Positions 25,238 to 34,548 of a DNA stretch of 64,000 nt are shown piece by piece; positions within the stretch are counted from its first letter, which is position 1, and every line of letters begins with the position of its first letter. The notes below the pieces were generated by a model. That model saw nothing but the letters and a program-made list of their open reading frames with translations, was not told where the DNA came from and did no database searches. The position numbers were made by a program, and so were the translations under genes. Source of the DNA: Enterococcus saccharolyticus subsp. saccharolyticus. GTDB taxonomy: Bacteria; Bacillota; Bacilli; Lactobacillales; Enterococcaceae. The stretch lies in NCBI RefSeq assembly GCF_029023825.1, contig NZ_CP118957.1:2255794-2319793 (forward strand), written 5' to 3'.

Positions 25238-26821
25238 TTAATCAAATCTTTGCCAAAAATGACGTTGGTAATACACATGCCAGCACACTCCTCCAATTGC
25301 AAGCAGAAGCATGATTGGGACATTCAACCACCAAAATGGATACATCATCACACCAATACTATACAAAACGAGCAGAATGGCACTGACAAAAATAGTCCCC
25401 ATCATCAATAAAACCAGTCCGACATTACCAGAACCACGTGTAAATAATTGACTAATATTTGTCCAATCCAATAATAATAGACGATAATCACGGGCAAAAT
25501 AACGCAGGGATAATAAATAGGTCGCGAGTAAATTTCCTAAAAGTGCACTCGCTAGTAACAACAATGATAAACGAAAAGATATGCCCATTGCTAATACAAT
25601 GACCGCATTAATTACCAACTGGATCAAACAAGCAAAACGAAATTTTTCTTTTAAATACATGGTCATCGACAACGGTAACGAACGTACAAATAAAAAATTG
25701 TCTTTATCTAACGAAATAATATTCGCCACAAACGACATTGGATTAACCGATAAACTCGCTAGAACAATCCCAACAGTAAAACACACACCCATAAATTCAA
25801 TGCCTAAAAAATTCAAATTGAATTGTCCTGTCACAGCAAATGCAATAATAAAAATCAATGGCATTAAAATGGAGTTCGAAAACACCTGCATGATTAAATT
25901 TGGATCACGAATAAGTTGTGAATTATAACTAAATAGTAATTGACGCAAACTTTGATTCGGTTTGTGTTTCCGTTTGGTTGAAACTATCCCTGGAGAAGCA
26001 TCGAGTAATTGCTCATACATTTTTGGCAATAACGTCAGTTTAATGAGATACATACTCAATACATTTAAACCAATTAATCCTAGGAAACTTAAAAGAGCAA
26101 CCAGTGAAAAAGGCTTGGTTGTGATATAGAAAAACGGCAGCAATAGTGCAATCGTCCCTCGGTCAACCATCTCATAGCTCATATCGCCACTTTGACTGTT
26201 CATTACTAAAATTCCGACAACTGCAATTCCTACTGAAACCACTAACAATAAAGTGGTCACTAATTGTTTGTGCTTCTTAAAGAACTTGGTACGTGTTAAA
26301 CCAAAAACAATAAAACTACAGACACTAAAAACAAGACTTAAATACAAAACAAACAAGATCAATGCTAAAACAATTGCCAAAACAACAAAGACACCTGAAC
26401 GCATTCCTGCCATGATAAAAACAATTAACACAGGTAATGTAAAGGGAACAATGGTCAGCGTAACAATCATAATTTTGGCTAAGAAAATATCCAATTGACG
26501 AAATGGTAATGGCAAATAACCTGCTAAATCACGACTCTCAAAAAAGACATTGTAAATAGCCGAAATACCTTGTGAAAAAGCGATAATACCAAACAATGCC
26601 ACATAATACGTAAAAAATCCGGGCATCTGACTAAAATCAATCGCAAACATTGTCAGTCCATAAATGGCTATAAAAATCACACCTGATAAAAGATATTGAT
26701 TCATAATATAACGTGTCAATTGTGCACCACTTTTGCCAGCTTTTCGCGCTTTATTCGTCGTTTGCGGATTAGCATAGCGCAAATTGACTTTGAGTAATTC
26801 AGCTAACTGCGTTTTATTCAT
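25238..26821 (-). CDS. ABC-2 type transporter permease
   Basis: A 527-residue membrane protein with about 12 hydrophobic helices in two halves, resembling multi-helix exporter permeases that pair with a single separate ATPase. The ATG at 26821 follows GGAGGG and overlaps the ATPase gene by eight bases; the longer frame from 26845 has no better site. The substrate is unknown. It is different from the EcsB-type permease at 47.6 kb. Confidence 0.8.
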   Translation of the reverse strand: MNKTQLAELLKVNLRYANPQTTNKARKAGKSGAQLTRYIMNQYLLSGVIFIAIYGLTMFAIDFSQMPGFFTYYVALFGIIAFSQGISAIYNVFFESRDLAGYLPLPFRQLDIFLAKIMIVTLTIVPFTLPVLIVFIMAGMRSGVFVVLAIVLALILFVLYLSLVFSVCSFIVFGLTRTKFFKKHKQLVTTLLLVVSVGIAVVGILVMNSQSGDMSYEMVDRGTIALLLPFFYITTKPFSLVALLSFLGLIGLNVLSMYLIKLTLLPKMYEQLLDASPGIVSTKRKHKPNQSLRQLLFSYNSQLIRDPNLIMQVFSNSILMPLIFIIAFAVTGQFNLNFLGIEFMGVCFTVGIVLASLSVNPMSFVANIISLDKDNFLFVRSLPLSMTMYLKEKFRFACLIQLVINAVIVLAMGISFRLSLLLLASALLGNLLATYLLSLRYFARDYRLLLLDWTNISQLFTRGSGNVGLVLLMMGTIFVSAILLVLYSIGVMMYPFWWLNVPIMLLLAIGGVCWHVYYQRHFWQRFD

Positions 26822-27560
26822 GGAATCCCTCCGCTTCTGTGGCATTTCGTCCAGCCATTTTTAAATAAATGGATTCCAATGATTCTGCGGGTGCTGTCGC
26901 TAACAATTCGGTAACTGAACCGTTATAAAGCAGTTCTCCTTTTCTTAAAATCGCTAATTGGTCACAAAGTTGTTGCGCTGTATCCAACACATGCGTAGAA
27001 AAAATCACGGTTTTTCCTTTATCGGCATGTGCACGCATCATTTCTTTTAAATCAAAGGCTGCTTGTGGGTCCAAACCTTGCAACGGTTCATCTAAAATCC
27101 AAATATCTGGATCAGACAATAAGGCGCCGATGATGATGGTCTTTTGGCGCATACCATGAGAAAAACTGGAGATTGTTTCGTCCTGATGAATCAGCATATC
27201 AAACAATTGTGCGAGTGGTAATAAGCGTGTTTCTTTTTCAGTTTGCGGAATATCATATGCAGCAGCCATCAAATCCCAATATTCACCAGCCGTTAATTGC
27301 AAGAACAAATCTGGCGTATCTGGGACATAACCGATTTTTTTCTTAATGGCCATCCGATTTGTTGCTAAATCTAAGCCATCGATAGTAATTGTGCCACTTG
27401 TTGGTTGAATGATACTGACTAAACTCTTAATAGTTGTCGATTTGCCCGCACCATTATGTCCAAGAAAGCCAAAGATTTCTCCTTGTCGAATCGTTAAATT
27501 CAGTTCATTCAACGCTTTTTTCGTTCCATACACTTTGCTTACATTTCGTAATTCAATCAT
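26814..27560 (-). CDS. ABC transporter ATPase
   Basis: A 248-residue exporter-type ATPase: Walker A GHNGAGKSTT, signature FSHGMRQK (a Ser-His-Gly-Met variant), Walker B IWILDEPLQGLDP. Such variants are found in the CcmA/EcsA group. It pairs with the permease encoded just downstream. AAAGGAG precedes the ATG. Confidence 0.9.
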   Translation of the reverse strand: MIELRNVSKVYGTKKALNELNLTIRQGEIFGFLGHNGAGKSTTIKSLVSIIQPTSGTITIDGLDLATNRMAIKKKIGYVPDTPDLFLQLTAGEYWDLMAAAYDIPQTEKETRLLPLAQLFDMLIHQDETISSFSHGMRQKTIIIGALLSDPDIWILDEPLQGLDPQAAFDLKEMMRAHADKGKTVIFSTHVLDTAQQLCDQLAILRKGELLYNGSVTELLATAPAESLESIYLKMAGRNATEAEGFHE

Positions 27561-27589
27561 TTCATCACTCCTTTTATATCCATTGTAAC

Positions 27590-27617
27590 AAAAAAGGACG
27601 GAGTAGACACTCCATCC
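27590..27617 (-). terminator. Terminator of the YitT-family gene
   Basis: Nine-base stem (27596-27604 with 27609-27617, one G-U), then T5 leftward. Confidence 0.75.
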
Positions 27618-27623
27618 CCTGTT

Positions 27624-28508
27624 TTATAAATGATTCACTTCAACGCCATAATCGTCAGCAACTTTTTTCAAACTGAAACCACGACCGTTGACTTCACTAG
27701 CATTTAACGTCACAAAAAAGGCTGTTTCATCAATCGTTAAAATCGCTTCTTTCACTTTTGGAAAATCTTTTTCACTAATCACTGTCATTAACAATTTGCT
27801 AGGCGCTTGGCTATAACCACCTTCAATCGGAATCAAGGTTGCTCCTTTATCTAAGGTAGTCGTAATCGCATGTTGAATCTCTTCGTACTTTTGTGACACA
27901 ATCATCACATTCTTCGAGCGGTCGAAACCAACTTGGACCATATCTACCACACGACCAATTAAAAATAAACTAATCAAGGAGAACAAAACGACATCAGTAT
28001 CAAAAGCAATTAAAGCCGATAAAATCACTAACCCATCGACAAATAAAATCGCGATACCTAAGGACACATGGAAATACTTATGCACAATTTGTGAAATAAT
28101 AGCTGTACCACCTGTTGACGCATTGCCACGAAAAACGAGACCCAAACCAACTCCAGTTACAATACCGCCAAATAAGGCCGCTAAAAATAAATCATGGGTA
28201 ATCACTGGAAAATGTGCTGTAACACCAACAAAAAAAGGATAAAGCAAACTACCAAAAATGGTTTTCAAGCCCACTTCTTTTCCCAATAATAAAAAACATA
28301 AAATCAATAAAGGAATATTAATTGCATACAAAACAACAGCCACATTCCAACCAAACATATGATTAAGCACGACACTAATCCCGTTTGCTCCACCGGCAAC
28401 AATTTGATTAGGTAATAAAATACAGTTAATAGAAACAGCTAAAACAAATGCACCCGCAATCACAAACAGCGCATCTTGCACTTGCTGATGAGCAAAAAAT
28501 TTTTTCAT
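27624..28508 (-). CDS. YitT family membrane protein
   Basis: A 294-residue protein with five or six helices (DUF161/YitT_membrane) and a cytosolic C-terminal DUF2179 domain (about 205-290, with the T-x-x-x-G-Y-x-x-A/P pattern). The role of the family is not settled. The ATG at 28508 is set by GGGGAGGAAAG; an upstream in-frame start at 28574 has no site. It is a single-gene unit with its own terminator. Confidence 0.88.
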   Translation of the reverse strand: MKKFFAHQQVQDALFVIAGAFVLAVSINCILLPNQIVAGGANGISVVLNHMFGWNVAVVLYAINIPLLILCFLLLGKEVGLKTIFGSLLYPFFVGVTAHFPVITHDLFLAALFGGIVTGVGLGLVFRGNASTGGTAIISQIVHKYFHVSLGIAILFVDGLVILSALIAFDTDVVLFSLISLFLIGRVVDMVQVGFDRSKNVMIVSQKYEEIQHAITTTLDKGATLIPIEGGYSQAPSKLLMTVISEKDFPKVKEAILTIDETAFFVTLNASEVNGRGFSLKKVADDYGVEVNHL

Positions 28509-28621
28509 TTTCTTTCCTCCCCTCGTTAAAAATAATTTCAAAAACCGCTTTTCATCATAACATGAGAGCAGCACAATCGCTAGTTAAAAACGAAGAGAAT
28601 CCTCTCATGGACATCTTAGAA

Positions 28622-28677
28622 AAAAACAAAAAAAACCAAACGGCCAATCACTCTAAGGAGTTTTTGCTACCGTTTGG
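28622..28677 (-). terminator. Terminator of the patB-like gene
   Basis: CCAAACGG/CCGTTTGG stem (28636-28643 with 28670-28677) and long T-runs leftward. Confidence 0.7.
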
Positions 28678-28686
28678 ATTACTCAT

Positions 28687-29868
28687 TTATGCGGTCAGTG
28701 CGGCTATCAATTGCTCGATTGCTTGGTGGATATTGGTAGGCGGTGTCGCTAAATTAATACGAATGAATCCTTTTGCTTCTGGCGAAAACCACTCACCAAA
28801 ATCAATCGCTAATTTTGCTTTATCTTGAACCACTTCTTTGATTGCATCCGGTGCAACATAAGCACGCAAATCTACCCACATGAGATAGGTTCCTTGTAAG
28901 TCAGCAACGACCACATCTGGCACTTCTGCTTCTAAACGCGCTTTTGCATAGTGATAATTTTCTTCAATAGTTGCTAACAAGCCTGTCGTCCAATCATCGC
29001 CCGTTTCGTACGCCACTTTAGCTGCTAATTGACCAAGCAAACTAAATTCCGTTTGTTTGTATTCTTTCGCCCACTCGTTGTATTGAGTACGTAATTTTTC
29101 GTTGGGAATCCACACATGTGAATTCAATAATCCAGCTAAATTGAACGTTTTTGACGGAGAATTTACGAGAATTAAGTTATCTAAGAAACGACCATTCGCC
29201 ACTGTGGCACTGGAACAAAAACGATGTCCTGTTAACACAATATCGGAATGAATTTCATCTGATAATACTAAAACTTGGTGTTTTTCACAAATAGCCAAAA
29301 CAGCAGCTAATTCTTCTTCGGTCCACACGCGTCCTAATGGGTTGTGCGGGGAACATAAAATATATAATTTAGGTTGATGCACAATAATCTTTTGCTCAAA
29401 ATCTTCTAAATCCATCACATACCGTTGATTAACAAACTGAATATCTGAAGTCACTAACTGGCGTTGTTTGTCTTGAATGACATGGAAAAATGGGTAATAA
29501 ACAGGCGGTTGAATGATAACCGCGTCGCCTTTTTCTGTAAAGCAATCAATAATATCATACAACGATTGCACGACTCCTGTCGAAAAAGATAACCATTCTT
29601 CACGAAAATCAGTTTGTTCGTGACGTTCTTGCCAGCCTTTATAGGCATTAAAATAGTCGGTAGTTACTAATGAATACCCAAAGATACCATGTGCCACACG
29701 TTCGGCTAACGCATTTTTTACGGTTTCTGGTACAGAAAATTCCATATCAGCAACCCACGCCGGTAATAATTCACTATCTCCAAAACGCTCTTCTAACGCA
29801 TCCCATTTTAATGAATCGGTTTGTTTTCGTTCAACGCTGTATTGACGAATAAATGTTTCTTTATCCAA
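28687..29868 (-). CDS. patB: MalY/PatB-type PLP-dependent cystathionine beta-lyase/aminotransferase
   Basis: A 393-residue fold-type I PLP enzyme. Conserved N-terminal S-L-K-W-D and W-V-A-D-M-E-F, C-S-P-H-N-P-L-G-R-V-W substrate segment, D-E-I-H-S-D-I for the pyridine nitrogen, and the PLP lysine in NSPSKTFNLAGL. Members cleave C-S bonds of cystathionine or cysteine conjugates, and some act as aminotransferases or regulators. The TTG at 29868 fits the ribosome site spacing and the family N-terminus better than the GTG at 29874, which almost touches GGAGG. Confidence 0.88.
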   Translation of the reverse strand: MDKETFIRQYSVERKQTDSLKWDALEERFGDSELLPAWVADMEFSVPETVKNALAERVAHGIFGYSLVTTDYFNAYKGWQERHEQTDFREEWLSFSTGVVQSLYDIIDCFTEKGDAVIIQPPVYYPFFHVIQDKQRQLVTSDIQFVNQRYVMDLEDFEQKIIVHQPKLYILCSPHNPLGRVWTEEELAAVLAICEKHQVLVLSDEIHSDIVLTGHRFCSSATVANGRFLDNLILVNSPSKTFNLAGLLNSHVWIPNEKLRTQYNEWAKEYKQTEFSLLGQLAAKVAYETGDDWTTGLLATIEENYHYAKARLEAEVPDVVVADLQGTYLMWVDLRAYVAPDAIKEVVQDKAKLAIDFGEWFSPEAKGFIRINLATPPTNIHQAIEQLIAALTA

Positions 29869-29880
29869 AGTCACGCCTCC

Positions 29881-30714
29881 TTATAAATATTTTTCCAATA
29901 AGACTGCAATACCGTCTTCGTTATTTGATAACGTAATTTCATCCGCAATTTCTTTTAAAGCATCGACGGCATTTTCCATCGCAACACCAATACCAGCATA
30001 TTCGATAATGGACGTATCGTTATGACCATCACCAAATGCAATCAGTTCTTCCGCCTGCAAACCGAATTGTGGTAAGACAGTATCCAAGGCTTTCGCTTTA
30101 TCAATGCCTTTATCGGTAAATTCAAAATAAAATGGTGCTGTAAACATAGCACTTAGGCGGTTTTCAAACGGTGCGGCCATCGCTTGATGGTGTTCTTGTA
30201 AATAAGCCGCATCTGCAGCAATTAAAATTTTATTTAAAGGAAAATCCACAAAAGCGGCCAAATCGTCTATTTCACACAATTTAAAATTACCACCACGAGA
30301 TTCGTATTCAATAATATTAAACGGTCCATCAGGTAGTTCTAATAAGTTGTCATAGACATTATTCACATACATATACTCGTCTTTATTAATCATTGGACGA
30401 ACATCAAATTGTTTCATGTGTTCTAAGACTTCTTTCGCATTTGTCACCGATAAGGCTTGATTAAATAATTCCTCATCCGTTTTACAATCCACCACACTCG
30501 CACCGTTAAACGAAACCAATAAACCTTCAAATTGATCCATTGCGAGTTCTTTCGCGTAACCGTACATCCCAGTTGTTGGCCGTCCAGCAGCTAAAATAAC
30601 TTTCACACCATTTTTTTGCGCGTTAATTAGCGTTTGTTTCGTTTTCTCACTGATAACCTTTTCATCCGTTAATAATGTGCCATCAATATCTAACACAATC
30701 CCTTTAATTGTCAT
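29881..30714 (-). CDS. Cof-type HAD-superfamily phosphatase
   Basis: A 277-residue HAD-IIB (Cof/YidA-like) hydrolase: motif I VLDIDGTLL, motif II S-F-N-G-A-S, motif IV G-D-G-H-N-D, with the C2B cap between. It probably dephosphorylates sugar phosphates or a cofactor; the substrate is unknown. The ATG at 30714 is placed by GGGGGG. It stands 12 bases before patB, so the two may share a transcript. Confidence 0.88.
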   Translation of the reverse strand: MTIKGIVLDIDGTLLTDEKVISEKTKQTLINAQKNGVKVILAAGRPTTGMYGYAKELAMDQFEGLLVSFNGASVVDCKTDEELFNQALSVTNAKEVLEHMKQFDVRPMINKDEYMYVNNVYDNLLELPDGPFNIIEYESRGGNFKLCEIDDLAAFVDFPLNKILIAADAAYLQEHHQAMAAPFENRLSAMFTAPFYFEFTDKGIDKAKALDTVLPQFGLQAEELIAFGDGHNDTSIIEYAGIGVAMENAVDALKEIADEITLSNNEDGIAVLLEKYL

Positions 30715-30852
30715 GAGTCCCCCCTTTTCTTTCCATAGTAAACGAGCAAACAAGGGAATGCAATCATTGACGGAAAAAAGAACGATTCTAATTTTTTATC
30801 GCCACTTTTCGAAATAAAAGAAAGAAACAACCCAATTTCTCACTAGTCAAAA

Positions 30853-30881
30853 ACACGGCAGATGACTATTATCTACCGTGT
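30853..30881 (-). terminator. Terminator of the first aldo/keto reductase gene
   Basis: ACACGG-AGAT/ATCT-CCGTGT stem with a single mismatch, then T5 leftward. Confidence 0.65.
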
Positions 30882-30886
30882 GTTGC

Positions 30887-31696
30887 TTATAATGCTTGAA
30901 TGGTTGCTTTTTCTTGTGCTGTTAACGAAAAATCAAATAATGCTAAATTCAATGCTTGGCGTTCTTTATTATGTGATTTGGGAATAACGATCACTCCACG
31001 TTCAATTTGGTAACGCAAAATGACTTGTGCCCACGTTTTTCCATACGCATTGCCAATTTCCGTTAAGACTGCTTGGGCTTCTTCGCTCACTTTCGTTAAG
31101 GGCCCCCAAGCCTCAGGAATCACTTCATTTTCTAAAGAATAAGTGATTATCTCATCGTTCCACTTGCCTGGATGAGATTCAATTTGATTGACCGCTGGTT
31201 TGATTCGGGCATGATCAAGTAAATAACGTAATTCTGTTTCTTCAAAGTTAGAAACACCAATTGCTTTTAAAATCCCTTGATCAACGTAGTCTTCTAAGAC
31301 ACGCCAAACAGCGACAATTTCTTCTAAATCTTCCCATGGATGATGAATCAAATACAAATCAATATACGTCGTATCCAAAGCCTTTAAACTAGCATGTACA
31401 CCTTTTTTCACTGCTTCTGTATCTTGGGTATATTCTTTGGTACCAGGAATTTTTGAGGTGATGAAGAACGCGCTACGATCTATGCCACTTTCTTTGATTG
31501 CTTGACCGACTACTGCTTCATTACGATAAGCAATTGCGGTATCGAAATGGCGATACCCTAGCGCAATCGCATCTTGCAATTCCGTGGTATCTCCGTTAAT
31601 TTCGCCCATATAAGCTCGATCTACTTTACCAAAAGTATTCGTACCACTACCAATAATTGGTAATTGAATCCCTGTGTTCAATGTTACAAATTCCAT
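30887..31696 (-). CDS. Aldo/keto reductase
   Basis: A 269-residue NADPH-dependent oxidoreductase of the AKR (beta/alpha)8 fold. The catalytic tetrad is visible: GYRHFDTA (Asp), then Tyr in IAYRNE, Lys in ITSKIPG and His in LYLIHHPW. The C-terminal IPKSHNKER binds the cofactor phosphate. The ATG at 31696 follows AAAGGAGG. Its substrate is unknown; the closest groups reduce 2,5-diketo-gluconate or other carbonyls. A remnant esterase gene lies just upstream. Confidence 0.9.
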   Translation of the reverse strand: MEFVTLNTGIQLPIIGSGTNTFGKVDRAYMGEINGDTTELQDAIALGYRHFDTAIAYRNEAVVGQAIKESGIDRSAFFITSKIPGTKEYTQDTEAVKKGVHASLKALDTTYIDLYLIHHPWEDLEEIVAVWRVLEDYVDQGILKAIGVSNFEETELRYLLDHARIKPAVNQIESHPGKWNDEIITYSLENEVIPEAWGPLTKVSEEAQAVLTEIGNAYGKTWAQVILRYQIERGVIVIPKSHNKERQALNLALFDFSLTAQEKATIQAL

Positions 31697-31723
31697 CCAC
31701 AATTCCTCCTTTATGGTTCACGT

Positions 31724-32209
31724 TTAGTCTACCACTCGCTGTAAAAATTCAAAAATAAGTTGTTTGGTTTCCTCTTGAGTGAACGGTGCATCCGCATGTT
31801 CTGCACCTTCAAAAATATACAACTCTGCAGGGACCCTCTGGGCTTTTAAATAGCGAATAGCTAATTTCACATCTTCAATTTGATCAGGAAATTTCGCTCG
31901 AGCAGTTACACTGTAATCAATACTTGCTACAGCATACCCGCGTTTCGCAAACCAAGCGAGTTCAGGTGTCCATACATTGCGATCCATTGCGGAAAAACTC
32001 CCTCCGAACAACCAAATAATTACGGGCAAATTCGTGTGCTTTTCGTCATAGGGAAACGACATGCGTGGACGCATCAAACTTAAACTCAATGGACGATAGA
32101 CAGCATTGCTACCTTCCATTCGATGACCGTAAACAATTTTAGGAAGTAAGTTAATTACGGGTTTATCACGATGCATTTGAATTTTTTTATCACAAAAACT
32201 CCTCCACAC
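31724..32209 (-). pseudogene. Alpha/beta-hydrolase (esterase) remnant without its catalytic core
   Basis: The 161-codon frame starts like a BD-FAE-type esterase, with an oxyanion segment (VIIWLFGGSF) and R-G-Y-A-V-A-S-I-D-Y-S followed by D-V-K-L-A-I-R-Y-L. It then jumps directly to the usual last 35 residues, including a candidate catalytic His in EGAEHADAPF. The nucleophile Gly-x-Ser-x-Gly and about 100 residues are absent, as if deleted in frame. The only good ribosome site (TGGAGGAG) serves a GTG at about 32191 that lies in another frame, separated by a run of seven A. One extra A would join them, so a frameshift may also be present. Confidence 0.65.
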
Positions 32210-32267
32210 ATTACTTTTATTTTAGTATAACGTATTCATTTTTCTTTTACCAAAGAAGTCCGTACGC

Positions 32268-32296
32268 TTTATGAAAACGTTCTTTTCATCTATACT
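32268..32296 (+). promoter_or_regulatory. Lipoprotein promoter with an inner palindrome
   Basis: TTTATG, 17 bases, TATACT. A 7-base-arm palindrome ATGAAAA-cgttc-TTTTCAT (32271-32289) fills the spacer and could be an operator; it partly resembles a cre site. Confidence 0.45.
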
Positions 32297-32317
32297 GAAG
32301 AAAAGGGGGCGATTGAA

Positions 32318-33127
32318 ATGAAGCGCATCATTTTTGTTCTATTTATGCTTTTACTCGCTAGCTGTGGACGAACCACCACACCCGAAGAAAGCACGGAAAG
32401 CAGCCATTCAATGCAAGCCACATCAATGACTACGAGTGAAACAATCAGTGAGATCCCGATAACCAGTTCAAGCGATACTACTGAAACAAACGAACTCATT
32501 CCTGCCGAAACATCCGCCAATATCGTAGGAACTTGGACCCAAGAAAATCTCACATTGACAGTGGATGATCAAGGACATTGGCAACTCACTGATGGTATTA
32601 CAAGCCAAGGAAGTTTAAAAGTCGCTGTCGATAATGGCAATGTCAAAATGGTCAAATTGTATGGATTTAACGTCTCGATTGATAGTATTGGCAATTATTT
32701 TATTGCACATTTCAACCATGACAGTAGCAAAATGACGTTCGGTTATTTAGGCACATTTTCTCGTCAAGGCACCGCTGAACATACGTTAGCTGATAGTGCT
32801 TATATGGAAATCGTCGAACACGAGCCCATTGATTTTAACCATAGTTTATTGGGGACATGGACCATGAAAAACAAAGAATATGATTTTCAAAATGTTTGGA
32901 ACTATAATCCCGATGGTACTTTTGAAGTTTATTCAGATGGCAAAGGAGAAGCGATGACAGGCGTCTATCAGGTTGAGTATTTAGAAAATGATCGCATTCG
33001 CTTAACAATTACTTATGATGGTGGCGAATCGCATACGAGCGACTATCTTTTACGTGATGGTACCTTAACCGAAGAAGGTTTTGAATGGGCCGCTCAAATT
33101 CGCAATACCGTTCCAAATGCTCCATAA
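32318..33127 (+). CDS. Lipoprotein of unknown function
   Basis: A 269-residue secreted lipoprotein. A short signal peptide ends in the lipobox LASC (Cys16), followed by a Ser/Thr-rich linker to about residue 70. Two repeated modules, each starting G-T-W-T (about 73 and 182) with beta-rich sequence, make up the rest; the second has the Y-N-P-D-G-T-F-E pattern common to lipocalin-like or DUF-type quality modules. I do not recognise the family. The AAGGGGGCG site and terminator make it a single-gene unit. Confidence 0.75.
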   Translation: MKRIIFVLFMLLLASCGRTTTPEESTESSHSMQATSMTTSETISEIPITSSSDTTETNELIPAETSANIVGTWTQENLTLTVDDQGHWQLTDGITSQGSLKVAVDNGNVKMVKLYGFNVSIDSIGNYFIAHFNHDSSKMTFGYLGTFSRQGTAEHTLADSAYMEIVEHEPIDFNHSLLGTWTMKNKEYDFQNVWNYNPDGTFEVYSDGKGEAMTGVYQVEYLENDRIRLTITYDGGESHTSDYLLRDGTLTEEGFEWAAQIRNTVPNAP

Positions 33128-33133
33128 AAAAGA

Positions 33134-33170
33134 TCAGGTCAATCATTTACGATTGGCCTGACTTTTTTTT
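33134..33170. terminator. Terminator between the lipoprotein and DUF1801 genes
   Basis: TCAGGTCAATC/GATTGGCCTGA stem (one G-U) with eight T rightward. The extended DUF1801 frame would run through it. Confidence 0.75.
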
Positions 33171-33603
33171 CTTGATAATGTGTATAATGAGTAATCCATT
33201 CATCGACTGTCATTTTTTCCATTCATTCCCCTAGCAATATGTAGGGAATCGTTTTGGGATTGGTCAACCGAAGACAACTTTTTCCCATGTTTAACTTAGT
33301 TGGTACTTGTTTGGCATATTCTGCTTGAAACCAATCAAGTAACGAACGGTTTCCTACCAAGCCCATATGATAAATAGCTAAATGATTTTTTTGCGCCCCC
33401 AAGGAAACAAAGGGTAGCGGTTCATCTGGCCTTCCCAAATATCCTTCTGGAAAACGCGTTAATGGTACAACAAACGTCGGCATTCCGTATTGCATCACCA
33501 ACTCAAATCCTTCCGGTAAATGAGTAATTAACACTTCTTTTAGCTGAAAATAACTTTCACGCCATTTTTCGGGTAGTGTTTGTTCATAGTCTTCAATTGA
33601 CAT
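33139..33603 (-). pseudogene. DUF1801 family protein gene with in-frame TGA
   Basis: The intact first part (33223-33603) codes 126 residues of a DUF1801 protein (E-x-x-L-P-x-x-W, M-Q-Y-G-M-P-T-F, F-V-S-L-G-A-Q-K-N-H-L-A-I-Y). A TGA at 33225-33223 stops it right after I-L-L-G-E. The same frame continues with M-E-K-M-T-V-D-E-W-I-T-H-Y, the normal C-terminal helix of this family, for 28 codons to a TGA at 33141. The truncated product might still fold, or the ATG directly after the stop could restart translation. The function of the family is unknown. Confidence 0.65.
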
Positions 33604-33695
33604 GCGAATCCCTTCTTTCTAGCAAATACATTCCCTCATAATTTTGTTACTGTTATAATAATACAAACGAAACTATTTTAGCGAGGAGTAAGATT

Positions 33696-34487
33696 ATGAC
33701 GATTCAAGCAGCACTCTCACTAAGTAAGGAAACGCTCACGCTCCAATTAGCCGACCACCAAGGTAGAATTTCGATTCTTTATTCTACTGACAAAACATTG
33801 TTAGCACCTGAAGCAAGTGTTTATCTCTTGTTTAAAGAACAAAAATTAAAAGCGATTGGCGCAACACAAGGAACGTTGCGGACACGTATAGCCTACGACA
33901 CGCTCATACAAATTACCCCTCCTTGGGAAATGGAACAAGGCTATCTGATTCAGCGTTTGGTCGAAACAGCAGAAGAAAGTGGTTTAACTATCACTAGTAA
34001 AGATGCAAAAAAAATCCCAGCCAACCATTATCCAACAGTTACTGCTTATCAAGATACGTTGCTCACCTTATTAGAAAAATTTGGTTTTATTTTCCGCAAA
34101 ATCGAAAAACCACAAAAGCCAAAACCTACGAAAGCACAACATCGCTGGCGGAAAGAAGTCAGCACGATTGAATTTTTCGTCGATGAATTTGATAGTAAAG
34201 CAACGGTTATTTGGCAAAAACGCAATGAAATGTGCATCAAAAAAGGCGCAGTCTTACGCCAAGAAATTCCTTTAAATAAAGATGGTTCCATCGGTCTAGC
34301 CGGCCGCTTCACCAAGCAACTTCGCGAGGAACATGACGATAAGATACAAGACTTCGTCACAACAGAGGATGTCATTTTAAAAAGTGTCAATGAAGTTGGA
34401 CATTTCTTGTATTATGCGGGAACTAATAGTTGGTTAGTGCTAAAAGATCAAGACGGAAAAACCATTGATGAATGGACGGTAGTCTAA
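33696..34487 (+). CDS. Hypothetical protein, DUF4357-like C-terminus
   Basis: A 263-residue cytosolic protein that I do not recognise as a whole. The N-terminal half (1-140) is a mixed alpha/beta region. After a Lys/Pro-rich linker (PQKPKPTKAQHRW, about 145) comes a compact domain of about 95 residues. It ends in G-T-N-S-W-L-V-L-K-D-Q-D-G-K-T-I-D-E-W, similar in pattern to DUF4357, a domain often attached to nucleases or restriction proteins. That likeness is by eye only. GAGGAG precedes the ATG. Confidence 0.55.
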   Translation: MTIQAALSLSKETLTLQLADHQGRISILYSTDKTLLAPEASVYLLFKEQKLKAIGATQGTLRTRIAYDTLIQITPPWEMEQGYLIQRLVETAEESGLTITSKDAKKIPANHYPTVTAYQDTLLTLLEKFGFIFRKIEKPQKPKPTKAQHRWRKEVSTIEFFVDEFDSKATVIWQKRNEMCIKKGAVLRQEIPLNKDGSIGLAGRFTKQLREEHDDKIQDFVTTEDVILKSVNEVGHFLYYAGTNSWLVLKDQDGKTIDEWTVV

Positions 34488-34491
34488 GATA

Positions 34492-34546
34492 AAAAAAGAA
34501 AAACGAGACGCTCTTCCTTAATTGAAGGCGTCTTGTTTTTCTTTTT
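34492..34546. terminator. Terminator between the DUF4357-like and DUF2500 genes
   Basis: AGACGC-CTTC/GAAG-GCGTCT stem with A- and T-rich flanks usable from both sides. Confidence 0.75.
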
Positions 34547-34548
34547 TC

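Noticed and set aside
25238-27560. This ABC pair as ecsAB
   Set aside because: The pair at 47.6-49.5 kb has the EcsA signature and the ecs-ccrZ-trmB neighbourhood. This one is a different exporter.
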